A stretch of 33,577 nucleotides of DNA from Chitinophagales bacterium (GTDB lineage Bacteria > Bacteroidota > Bacteroidia > Chitinophagales > Saprospiraceae): the NCBI GenBank assembly GCA_013297745.1, contig JAAFIM010000041.1:1-33577 (forward strand), written 5' to 3'. Both the position numbers and the translations under genes were made by a program. Under the pieces are notes generated by a model that was not told where the DNA came from, did no database searches, and worked only from the letters and a program-made list of their open reading frames with translations. Shown one piece after another: positions 1 through 6,941 of this stretch (position 1 is its first letter; each line of letters starts with the position of its first letter).

Positions 1-663
1 CATCGTAGAAAAAGATTCAGGATAATAAGGATTAGCCAAAGAATAAGAAACTTTCAACAGCTCCGTTTTTTGTACAAAAGCAGCCAATTCACTCAACTTT
101 TGGGCTACAGTGATAGGTTCGCCAGTCCATATAAGCCGTTGATAACCTTTTTGGGGTTCGTCAGCCTCATCATCACTCACATCGGCTTTAATCGCCAACA
201 ACTGCCCACGCGCTATACCCATCCCCACATCTAATTTCAGCCCTTGCAGATTGAAAGATTTAGCAAACATTTTTTTGAGTACAGTGTTGATAGTCACGGC
301 TGTTTCTACAGCATTGCGAAAACTATTATGGGTAGGGAAAAGGATTAAAAACTTATCCAATTGTACCGTGCTAAGTTCGGCTTGGTACATTTTACTAATG
401 TGTGAAATTGCTTTTACAAAAGCGGTGTAAACTTTTCCCCCCACACGCGAGCTGTTGAGTTGCACAATATCAGCCATATTGCGTATATTGACCACCAACA
501 CACAGGAGATAAGATTGGCTCCCTGCTTATCCGCACCATATACAGAACTAAATCCCTCGTCTTGTTCTTGAGGTATGGTTGTGGGGCTTGCTAAATTAAA
601 TTTAAACTTACCACTAAGACAATCGGCGATATCTTCGCTAATTTTTTCCAAAATTTCTTGCAT
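1..663 (-). CDS. Degenerate class III nucleotide-cyclase-like protein, 5' part only
   Basis: The frame runs from the ATG at 661-663 off the left edge of the window without a stop (221 codons seen). A cyclase-homology-like pattern is visible: a hydrophobic strand LVVNIRNMADIVQ at residues 56-68, a middle strand LDKFLILFP at 102-110, the motif GMGIARGQLL at 147-156 and TGEPITVAQKLSELA at 180-194. These correspond to the order seen in class III adenylate/guanylate cyclases. The first metal-binding Asp appears to be Asn59, and the usual Gly-Asp turn in the middle strand is absent, so catalysis is doubtful. It may be a regulatory or pseudo-cyclase domain. There is no signal peptide. A possible promoter box (TAGTTTTG on the minus strand, 744-751) lies about 80 nt upstream. 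The family call is an inference from motif order only. Confidence 0.6.
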   Translation of the reverse strand, partial: MQEILEKISEDIADCLSGKFKFNLASPTTIPQEQDEGFSSVYGADKQGANLISCVLVVNIRNMADIVQLNSSRVGGKVYTAFVKAISHISKMYQAELSTVQLDKFLILFPTHNSFRNAVETAVTINTVLKKMFAKSFNLQGLKLDVGMGIARGQLLAIKADVSDDEADEPQKGYQRLIWTGEPITVAQKLSELAAFVQKTELLKVSYSLANPYYPESFSTM

Positions 664-743
664 ATAATTAGGTTTAAAAAAACACCTGATAAGTCCGCCC
701 TTAATCAAGTTTTAAGGTTATTAAAAGTGAAAAACAGTGGGCG

Positions 744-751
744 CAAAACTA
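744..751 (-). promoter_or_regulatory. Candidate -7 box (TAGTTTTG) for the cyclase-like gene
   Basis: It matches the Bacteroidota -7 consensus TAnnTTTG and is followed by GCG, as several other boxes in this window are. No convincing -33 TTTG was found at the usual 19-21 nt spacing. Confidence 0.35.
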
Positions 752-809
752 ACATTATTTTTTTCATTCGTTGATAGTCAAGCAAAAAAAATATAAAAAA
801 AATATAACT

Positions 810-1067
810 ATGTACAAATGTCTTTTCAAATATCCCATCGCCCAGCTTAACCAATTTATACGCGTATCCGAACTTTTGCCCAGTCAAAAAGGGGTTTTTT
901 CGGGCAACGAAAATGCAGGCAACTTTGAAATTTTCACCCCTATTGGGCATATTAAAGGTGATTATGAGTGTAAACAGGAGCAAATTTGGGTGTTTATCCG
1001 CAGCAAACCTATGCTTATCCCCTGTTCGTTTATAGAAAATGAACTCAAAAAACTGTTGGAAAATTAA
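810..1067 (+). CDS. Small hypothetical protein, 85 aa
   Basis: The chosen start is the ATG at 810 (reads MYKCLFKYPI). The frame is open back to 771, but the extra codons are AAA/ATA-rich non-coding-like sequence. The protein is soluble with no signal peptide or membrane segment. It has a central GHIKGDYECKQEQIWVFI stretch that suggests a small beta-rich fold, and a charged helical C-terminus. I do not recognise the family. It converges on rluD, with a perfect terminator hairpin directly after its stop. The opposite-strand frame over 705-1070 is Phe/Ile/Lys-rich and looks like a shadow. Confidence 0.6.
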   Translation: MYKCLFKYPIAQLNQFIRVSELLPSQKGVFSGNENAGNFEIFTPIGHIKGDYECKQEQIWVFIRSKPMLIPCSFIENELKKLLEN

Positions 1068-1071
1068 CAAA

Positions 1072-1105
1072 AAAAAACTTACTCCGATGAAAGAGTAAGT
1101 TTTTT
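1072..1105. terminator. Bidirectional intrinsic terminator between convergent genes
   Basis: A 13-bp perfect stem (AAAAAACTTACTC / GAGTAAGTTTTTT) with an 8-nt loop. The A- and T-runs on its two arms can serve both the small plus-strand gene ending at 1067 and rluD ending at 1119 on the minus strand. Confidence 0.85.
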
Positions 1106-1118
1106 GTATTAAAAAAGG

Positions 1119-2177
1119 TTATAAATCTTCGTCTATTTCTTGTTCAGATTGGGTATCCACTTGGGGTATATTGATACGCCCTTGAGTATAATTTTCCCAT
1201 TTTTTCAACAAATCAGCAAAATTAGCTGGCAGTTCAGCTTCAAAATAAAGCGGTTCGCCAGAGCGAGGATGCAAAAAGCCCAACGAAAAAGCGTGTAAAG
1301 ATTGATGCGGCATCAATTTGAAGCAATTTTGCACAAATTGTTTGTATTTGGTAAAAATAGTGCCTTTTATAATTTTGTCCCCGCCATATTCAAAATCGCC
1401 AAAAACAGGATGTCCAATATGCTGAAAATGCACCCTAATTTGATGCGTACGTCCAGTTTCCAATCTACACTCCAATAGGGTTACATACCCATAACGGCGC
1501 AAAACTTTATAATGGGTGGTGGAAGGTTTGCCATCTTCTTCTTTTTCTACCACAGCTCGCAACTTCGGAAAACGCGGATTTCTGCCTATAGCCGCTTTGA
1601 TAGTGCCTTCTTCAGCCTCCACATTGCCCCAAACCAATACCCTATAGCGTCTCAAAATATCGTGGTTGAAAAAACGCTTGGCTAATTCTTGCATAGCCAA
1701 CTCTGTTTTGGCGATGACCAGCAACCCTGAAGTATTTTTGTCTATTCTATGCACAATGCCTGGCCGCTCTTGTCCATTTTGGGGCAAATCTAAATTTTTG
1801 AGATGATGCAATAAACCATTAGCCAAAGTACCACTATGATTGCCAATACCAGGATGCACCACCATCCCAGTAGGTTTGTTGATAATCAATAAATCTTCGT
1901 CTTCATATTTGATATCCAAACCGCCTATATCTTCAGCAAGCATACCGTCAGCGTGGGGAGAACGGCGTTGAAAAACGGTGATGACATCGTGGGGTTTAAT
2001 TTTATAATTGCTTTTCACCACCTTATCATTGACCAAAATCAACTGTTCCTCTATCCTATTTTGGACTTTACTGCGGCTTATCCCCTCAATACGAGCGAGC
2101 AAGAACAAATCTAAGCGCATAAAATCCTGCCCAGGGTCAACTTGATAGGTTAATTTATCGTATTCTATTTTTTCCAT
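1119..2177 (-). CDS. rluD: 23S rRNA pseudouridine synthase, RluD family
   Basis: A 352-residue RluA/RluD-family enzyme that isomerises uridine to pseudouridine in large-subunit rRNA. An N-terminal S4-like RNA-binding region (about residues 18-70, with SRSKVQNRIEEQLILVN) precedes the catalytic domain. The signature HRIDKNTSGLL starts at 143 and gives catalytic Asp146; the later motif GRTHQIRVH is also present. The C-terminus has a short acidic tail. It is the last gene of a three-gene minus-strand run, 22 nt after the PASTA gene, and ends at a bidirectional terminator. The ddl - PASTA - rluD order is a common Bacteroidota arrangement (general knowledge). RluD rather than RluC is favoured by context and S4 architecture, but substrate positions cannot be read from sequence. 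Confidence 0.93.
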   Translation of the reverse strand: MEKIEYDKLTYQVDPGQDFMRLDLFLLARIEGISRSKVQNRIEEQLILVNDKVVKSNYKIKPHDVITVFQRRSPHADGMLAEDIGGLDIKYEDEDLLIINKPTGMVVHPGIGNHSGTLANGLLHHLKNLDLPQNGQERPGIVHRIDKNTSGLLVIAKTELAMQELAKRFFNHDILRRYRVLVWGNVEAEEGTIKAAIGRNPRFPKLRAVVEKEEDGKPSTTHYKVLRRYGYVTLLECRLETGRTHQIRVHFQHIGHPVFGDFEYGGDKIIKGTIFTKYKQFVQNCFKLMPHQSLHAFSLGFLHPRSGEPLYFEAELPANFADLLKKWENYTQGRINIPQVDTQSEQEIDEDL

Positions 2178-2199
2178 AAATTGTTTTTTTGTTAATTTA

Positions 2200-3081
2200 T
2201 CATTGGTTTTCGGGCAATTCCAAAGGCAATTCGTCGCAAGACAAGGGCTTTTCTTTGCTCAACTTTAAGCGGACAGGAGTACCGAGGTTAACAAAACTGT
2301 TACCAGAAGGCTCTTGAAAAGAAACAATAGCATTGGCTGTATCCAAAATCCCCGCTTCCACCTCTAATTTGGCTATCAACATACCCGCACTTTTTAGGGC
2401 TAATTCTGCACCCGCATAATTGAGACAAAGCACATCGGGCACAGGTTTGAACCCAGAATCTTTACCTTTATAAATAGTGATGGTAATTTTTGAGCCACGA
2501 GGCACAGACACAGGCGCCAAATTGGGTTTGATACCCCGCGCAGGGTCAGCTTCTAAGAAAATAATTTTGCCCCCACAGCTAATCTCCTTGACTGTACCTT
2601 CAGCTTTTTGGTCTGGGTCTGGGGTTTCTTTAATTTCGGCAATTTGTAATTTAGCCGCCAACAAACGCCTTTGTACCTCGCTAAAATGTTTGCCTATAAG
2701 ATTTTTATAATACAAATCCACCGATGTGGGGCTGTTGGTATTGACGACCACATAAATCGTACGGCTGTCTTTCACCTTGCTATCGGCGGCAGGAAACTGC
2801 TCTAAAATTGTGCTGGCGGTTTTGCTTGGGTCATAAACCGAATCTATAACCTGTATTTTCAAACTGCGGGTAGAAAGCAACCTTTGCGCCTCGTTTAGGG
2901 TAATTTTGGTAAGGTCAGGCACCTGCACATAACTGCCGTGTAAGGTGTAAGAAGACAAATACCAAAATACGCCAACTAACAACAAGGCAGAAATCCCCAG
3001 CATATATAAAAAATTGCGCAAAAATATCCCACTGGTTAGATAATAATAAGTTTGCACAAAAAAGTTGTTAATTTTGTCCAT
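2200..3081 (-). CDS. PASTA-domain membrane protein
   Basis: A 293-residue protein with a short cytosolic N-terminus, one transmembrane segment (about residues 25-45) and an extracytoplasmic part with three PASTA-like repeats: roughly 51-115 (VQVPDLTKITLNEAQRLL), 118-206 (a longer, divergent repeat) and 211-277 (KPVPDVLCLNYAGAELAL). PASTA modules bind muropeptide or uncrosslinked peptidoglycan in other bacteria. There is no kinase or transpeptidase domain here, so it is a stand-alone PASTA protein. It starts 26 nt after the ddl stop and ends 22 nt before rluD, so the three are probably co-transcribed. Its pairing with the ligase that makes the D-Ala-D-Ala terminus fits a cell-wall sensing or scaffolding role, which is an inference. 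Confidence 0.88.
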   Translation of the reverse strand: MDKINNFFVQTYYYLTSGIFLRNFLYMLGISALLLVGVFWYLSSYTLHGSYVQVPDLTKITLNEAQRLLSTRSLKIQVIDSVYDPSKTASTILEQFPAADSKVKDSRTIYVVVNTNSPTSVDLYYKNLIGKHFSEVQRRLLAAKLQIAEIKETPDPDQKAEGTVKEISCGGKIIFLEADPARGIKPNLAPVSVPRGSKITITIYKGKDSGFKPVPDVLCLNYAGAELALKSAGMLIAKLEVEAGILDTANAIVSFQEPSGNSFVNLGTPVRLKLSKEKPLSCDELPLELPENQ

Positions 3082-3107
3082 TTTGTTATAATAGCTATTT
3101 TTAAGGC

Positions 3108-5876
3108 TTAAAAAGGTTGAAGGCTAAGTTGTTGTTGGCGTATTTTACCAAAATTTAAGATAGCGGCGATAAAATCATAAGGTTTGTATCCTGCTATAGC
3201 ACATTGGTGAAAAATACAAGTGGCTGGGGTCATACCAGGCAAAGAATTAACCTCAATAACAATAACCTCAGCTTTGCCATCTTCAAAAATACGCACAAAA
3301 GCATCAATACGGGCATAGCCTGTGACTTTCAAAGCCAGCGCTGCCTGTTTTAGTTGGGTTTTGACCTGCTGGGAGATGTGGGCGTGATTAAATTGGAAAT
3401 GTTTGTCTGCGGGAGTAAATCGCGCTGGGGTTATATTTTGTCCCTCACCTGCCAAAAATTTTTCTTCTAAGCTTAAAATTTCCCCGCCTGCCAATGTTTC
3501 TGAAGGTTCAAACATCAAATAATCACATTCAGCATTTGAATTGAAATGGGTGAGCAATCCCCCAGTGATTTCCAAAAAATGAGCAGCTTTTTCTTTGACA
3601 ATCAACGTTTCTATCAAAGCCACAGATTTTTGGGGAAACTCCTCTTTATGTTTTAGGTGAAGAATATCAGCTTGAGTGGCATCAATATCTTCGTTGTCTC
3701 TAAATATAAGATTTAGATAAGCGCGCATTTGAGCCGTATTTTTTAGCAATTTCACCGCCGAGCTACAGCCATCGTCCATAGGTTTGGCTATAAGCGGATA
3801 GTCGAAAATTGCCTCTATTTGGGCTATAGTCGGGTTAGGATTTTGTTCGTAATCAGCTTTTTTTACCAACAACTGCGCTGCTGTGGGCAAGCCCGCCCGA
3901 CGCAAAATTTCTAAAGTTTGGAACTTATCAATGGTAATTTCTGCTGAGTCAGGCATAGAGCCATTAAAACCAATTTGATGCGCCAAAAGCAACCTTTGCA
4001 TCTCCCCATCTTCGCCTGGCCGCCCGTGCAAAGCGATAAAAGCTAAATCAGTCAACTGTTTCAACCCCCAATAATCCAACTCCCTCGGCTCAAAATGGGG
4101 ATTGTTATGCGCAAAAAGTTGGCGGATGGATTCAGATTGTTGGCGAATTAAGGTCAAAATGGGATGTACTTGATAATCAGCTTGTTCGCAATCGCTAATT
4201 TTTTGCGCTATGTCATCAGCATTATCTTTTAATAAAAAGCGTATGGGCAATATATGCAAGCGGTGGGCTAGATGTTCAGCTTTTTTATCCAAGCCAAGTG
4301 GCTGTTTTTTGGAAACAAATATCGGGATAGGCAAATACTCGCGAGAAGAGGACAATTTTTCGTACACGTTGCGGCCACTTTCCACCGAAATATGCCTTTC
4401 GGAAGAATAGCCCCCCATCAAAACCGCTACAGGTTGTCGTTGCTGGGCTGAATTTTGGGATTGGCTAAGCAAGTCGGATAATTTGTGGGACAGCAATTCC
4501 CACGAGGCTTGCAATTGGTTGTGGCTATTGCGCCTAGCTTGTATAGACTGATGGATAATAAAGGTTAAAAATTCGCTAGGATTTAACCCTATTTCTGCCG
4601 CCTGATGAAAAAAGAAAGAAGAGGGCAACATTCCCGAAGTGGTGTTGGGGTCGTTGAGTATAATTTTACCTTCTGGGGTAAAAAAGCCGTCTATTCGAGC
4701 ATAAACCTCAAACCCCAAAAAGCTAAATAAACGCGATGCTTCCTCGCGAATGCGCTCAATTGATACAGTATCCAAATTAATGGGGGTAATTTTGCGCGAT
4801 AAGCCAGCCAGATACTTGGCGCGATAATCAAAAACTTCTTTACCTTTTATAATTTCGGTAGGGGGCAAAGCCAAAGGATTGAGGTCTAAATTTTGTAAAA
4901 CTACACAAGAAAACTCTCTCCCCTCTATAAACGACTCAACAACCACCGTCTGTTCGCTGTTGTGAGCAGCCAAATGTAATTGGGGCAAAGCATCTGATTG
5001 CGAAAAATAATTATCTAAATACCTTTGCAAATCGGCAGGTTGATAAATCACTTCAGCTGTAGCCAACACACGAACAGGAAAACCTAACTGGCTGCGAATA
5101 TCACAAAACTCTTGCAACCAAATCCTTTTTTGTATAGCTGGCAATTGATTCCAAAAAGTGGACGTAATCGTTTGTATAAAAAAAGCTTGCTGGATAGCAG
5201 CAAACAAATCCTCCCGCTTTTTGACTATTTGCACCCCTATAGAAGAACCTTGATTGGCTGGGCGTACGACTACAGGAAAATCACCAATTTGAGTGGCAAC
5301 TTCTTGCGCAAAAAAAGCAGCCCCAAGTTGGGGTTGGTTTAAATAAGATAAAAATAAATTTCTATTAATATCAAAAAAACGGGCGGTTTCAAACCCAGCA
5401 GCTTTCATCAATTTTTTTTGGAAAGACTTATCCATACCAATAGCACTCGCCCGCAAGCCAGAACCTGTATATGGGATTTTGTACCAATCCAAAACCCCCT
5501 GAATTTGCCCATCTTCGCCCGCCAAACCGTGCAAAGCCAAAAAAACCAAATCCACTTTTTGCTTGAGTTGCTCCCAGCTAAGTTGTACCCCAATTTCATT
5601 TATAGGCTTTTGCCATTGGCTATCAGACCAATTAAAACTATCCGAATAGCACTGAAACTGTTCAGTTGCATAAGCAGTAGGGGGATAAAAATCGCGAATT
5701 GTGCCTTTATAAACATAATCCCAACGCAACTCTATCAATCTGCCCTCGTGGTCTATAAAAACGGGTATGGGTAAAAATAAATTTTTATCTAAATTGTCAT
5801 AAACAGTACGCCCCCCCGCGAAAGAAATTTCCCGCTCGCGAGAACTCCCCCCCATAAAAATAGCCACAGCAATCAT
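3108..5876 (-). CDS. ddl: Tandem (duplicated and fused) D-alanine-D-alanine ligase
   Basis: A 922-residue protein, about three times the usual Ddl length of 300-370. It has two ATP-grasp ligase units (about 1-448 and 482-922) joined by a polar Ser/Gln-rich linker (about 449-481). Each half has the N-terminal GG.S..E, an HG..GEDG..Q block (116-126 and 617-627), the DK pair (149-150 and 650-651) and the catalytic RID (394-396 and 856-858). By E. coli DdlB numbering, half 1 keeps the Glu15/Ser150/Tyr216 triad (E14, S211, Y355) but has Arg205 for Lys144 and Asp409 for metal ligand Glu270. Half 2 keeps Lys698, E875 and N877 but has Cys704 for Ser150 and Phe807 for Tyr216. The expected reaction is ATP-dependent D-Ala-D-Ala formation in the cytosol for peptidoglycan. 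It is the first gene of the ddl-PASTA-rluD run. Confidence 0.92.
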   Translation of the reverse strand: MIAVAIFMGGSSREREISFAGGRTVYDNLDKNLFLPIPVFIDHEGRLIELRWDYVYKGTIRDFYPPTAYATEQFQCYSDSFNWSDSQWQKPINEIGVQLSWEQLKQKVDLVFLALHGLAGEDGQIQGVLDWYKIPYTGSGLRASAIGMDKSFQKKLMKAAGFETARFFDINRNLFLSYLNQPQLGAAFFAQEVATQIGDFPVVVRPANQGSSIGVQIVKKREDLFAAIQQAFFIQTITSTFWNQLPAIQKRIWLQEFCDIRSQLGFPVRVLATAEVIYQPADLQRYLDNYFSQSDALPQLHLAAHNSEQTVVVESFIEGREFSCVVLQNLDLNPLALPPTEIIKGKEVFDYRAKYLAGLSRKITPINLDTVSIERIREEASRLFSFLGFEVYARIDGFFTPEGKIILNDPNTTSGMLPSSFFFHQAAEIGLNPSEFLTFIIHQSIQARRNSHNQLQASWELLSHKLSDLLSQSQNSAQQRQPVAVLMGGYSSERHISVESGRNVYEKLSSSREYLPIPIFVSKKQPLGLDKKAEHLAHRLHILPIRFLLKDNADDIAQKISDCEQADYQVHPILTLIRQQSESIRQLFAHNNPHFEPRELDYWGLKQLTDLAFIALHGRPGEDGEMQRLLLAHQIGFNGSMPDSAEITIDKFQTLEILRRAGLPTAAQLLVKKADYEQNPNPTIAQIEAIFDYPLIAKPMDDGCSSAVKLLKNTAQMRAYLNLIFRDNEDIDATQADILHLKHKEEFPQKSVALIETLIVKEKAAHFLEITGGLLTHFNSNAECDYLMFEPSETLAGGEILSLEEKFLAGEGQNITPARFTPADKHFQFNHAHISQQVKTQLKQAALALKVTGYARIDAFVRIFEDGKAEVIVIEVNSLPGMTPATCIFHQCAIAGYKPYDFIAAILNFGKIRQQQLSLQPF

Positions 5877-5915
5877 TTATTAAATATAATTTTTTATAAA
5901 AGGTTAAAAGTGCCG

Positions 5916-5923
5916 CAAAAGTA
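5916..5923 (-). promoter_or_regulatory. Candidate -7 box (TACTTTTG) of the ddl operon
   Basis: On the minus strand it reads TACTTTTGCGG, about 40 nt upstream of the ddl start codon. The same 9-11 nt string recurs before accB, the LptF/G gene and the coiled-coil gene. A -33 element is not clear. Confidence 0.5.
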
Positions 5924-5986
5924 GCTAATTTTATCATAAAACAGGATAAAAAAGATAAAATATATAAGTAGAGATGAAAAAAAAGC

Positions 5987-5994
5987 TAATTTTG
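5987..5994 (+). promoter_or_regulatory. Candidate -7 box (TAATTTTG) for the thioesterase gene
   Basis: It matches TAnnTTTG followed by CGC, 50 nt before the ATG at 6045. The divergent ddl box is 63 nt away, so 5877-6044 is a divergent promoter region. No good -33 TTTG was seen. Confidence 0.45.
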
Positions 5995-6044
5995 CGCCTT
6001 ATTTGTAAACCTAAAAGGTACAAAACAGCCAAATTAAATATAAA

Positions 6045-6566
6045 ATGGAACAAAGAGTTAGCAAAAAGGTAATTGAATCGCGTACGATTATGTCGGAAAT
6101 GATTATGCCCAACGACACCAACCCTATACACAACCTAATGGGCGGCAATTTACTCCGTTGGATGGATATAGCAGCTGGTATATGCGCGGGCAAACACTGC
6201 GAAAAGTATGTAGTCACCGTTTCGGCAGATTATATCAGTTTTTCACAGCCCATACCTGTAGGCGATGTTATTACTATAGAATGTGTGGTCACTCGCGCCT
6301 TTGGTAGTTCGGTAGAAGTATTTGTAGAGGTATTTTCTTCTGATATAAAGGGCAAAAATACCCGAAAATGCAATGATGCTTATTTCACTTTTGTAGGTTT
6401 GGGCGAAGAAAGCAAAAAACCCTGCCAAATTCCTTTGGTTCAACCCCTCAACAGCGAAGAGCAAAAGCGTTATGAAGAAGCTATGAAAAGAAGACAAATT
6501 AGACTTTGGCAAGCTGGGAAATTATCAGCAACCGACTTAGAACAGCTCAAAAGTTGGCTTGTATAA
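6045..6566 (+). CDS. Hotdog-fold acyl-CoA thioesterase
   Basis: A 173-residue protein of the YciA/ACOT-like hotdog thioesterase family, which hydrolyses acyl-CoA to free acid and CoA in the cytosol. The N-terminal signature NPIHNLMGGNLLRWMD (residues 26-41, with Asp41 as likely catalytic residue) precedes the hydrophobic helix. It is followed by the strand segments VVTVSADYISFSQPIPVGDVI and VFVEVFSSDI. The C-terminal 40 residues are a charged helical tail (EEQKRYEEAMKRRQIR), often seen in Bacteroidota homologues. It stands alone: a divergent promoter region precedes it and a strong terminator follows 20 nt after the stop. Chain-length preference cannot be read from the sequence. Confidence 0.87.
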   Translation: MEQRVSKKVIESRTIMSEMIMPNDTNPIHNLMGGNLLRWMDIAAGICAGKHCEKYVVTVSADYISFSQPIPVGDVITIECVVTRAFGSSVEVFVEVFSSDIKGKNTRKCNDAYFTFVGLGEESKKPCQIPLVQPLNSEEQKRYEEAMKRRQIRLWQAGKLSATDLEQLKSWLV

Positions 6567-6586
6567 CCATCAAAAATAGTCAAATC

Positions 6587-6627
6587 AAAAAAGACCATTC
6601 CACAGTTATTGTGGAATGGTCTTTTTT
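6587..6627 (+). terminator. Strong intrinsic terminator after the thioesterase gene
   Basis: A perfect stem of about 18 bp (core GACCATTCCACA / TGTGGAATGGTC) with a 5-nt loop, flanked by A6 and T6. It ends the thioesterase transcript. Confidence 0.9.
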
Positions 6628-6651
6628 GTTGATTGCTGTAATACTAAATTT

Positions 6652-6926
6652 AAAAAGTAAGTGTGTAATAGCAGTGTAAATTATTTAAAATATTGGAGTT
6701 ACGAGAGTATAGATTTTTTACAATAGCACGGGGTTTTATACCCCGTGCGGTAAATAAAAAAACCTTATTAGTGTTGGGTTTTACACCCAACACACCAAAA
6801 ATATATTTTATAAAACTTTATTCTTGCGTTGGGTATAAATCGGTAGAACCGCGAAGCGAAACCCCACGCTCTCGCTTATTTTTATAATCATAGTGCTTAA
6901 TAACTCTTATTACACACTTACTTTTT
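6652..6926. mobile_element. MITE-like element with perfect 19-bp terminal inverted repeats
   Basis: AAAAAGTAAGTGTGTAATA at 6652-6670 is repeated as an exact reverse complement at 6908-6926, enclosing 237 bp with no credible gene. The interior holds two near-perfect palindromes (6726-6748 and 6771-6793). Just outside the repeats the octamer TAATACTA occurs on both sides (6639-6646 and 6937-6944), within loosely similar flanks, but offset by 5 and 10 nt from the repeat ends. A non-autonomous transposable element is the simplest reading. A folded regulatory RNA or a recombination site is also possible. No transposase lies in the window. Confidence 0.5.
6726..6793. repeat. Two REP-like palindromes inside the inverted-repeat element
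   Basis: Palindrome 1 (6726-6748) is GCACGGGGT-TTTAT-ACCCCGTGC. Palindrome 2 (6771-6793) is GTGTTGGGT-TTTAC-ACCCAACAC. Both have 9-bp stems and 5-nt TTTA-type loops, like the palindrome cluster at 18771-18927. Confidence 0.7.
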
Positions 6927-6941
6927 CAATTCTGTATAATA

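Noticed and set aside
705-1070. Open frame of 121 codons on the minus strand opposite the small gene at 810-1067
   Set aside because: Phe/Ile/Lys-rich, spans the intergenic promoter region, and overlaps the more protein-like plus-strand gene.
6693-6887. 64-codon plus-strand frame inside the inverted-repeat element
   Set aside because: It reads straight through both palindromes and has no protein-like composition or start signals.
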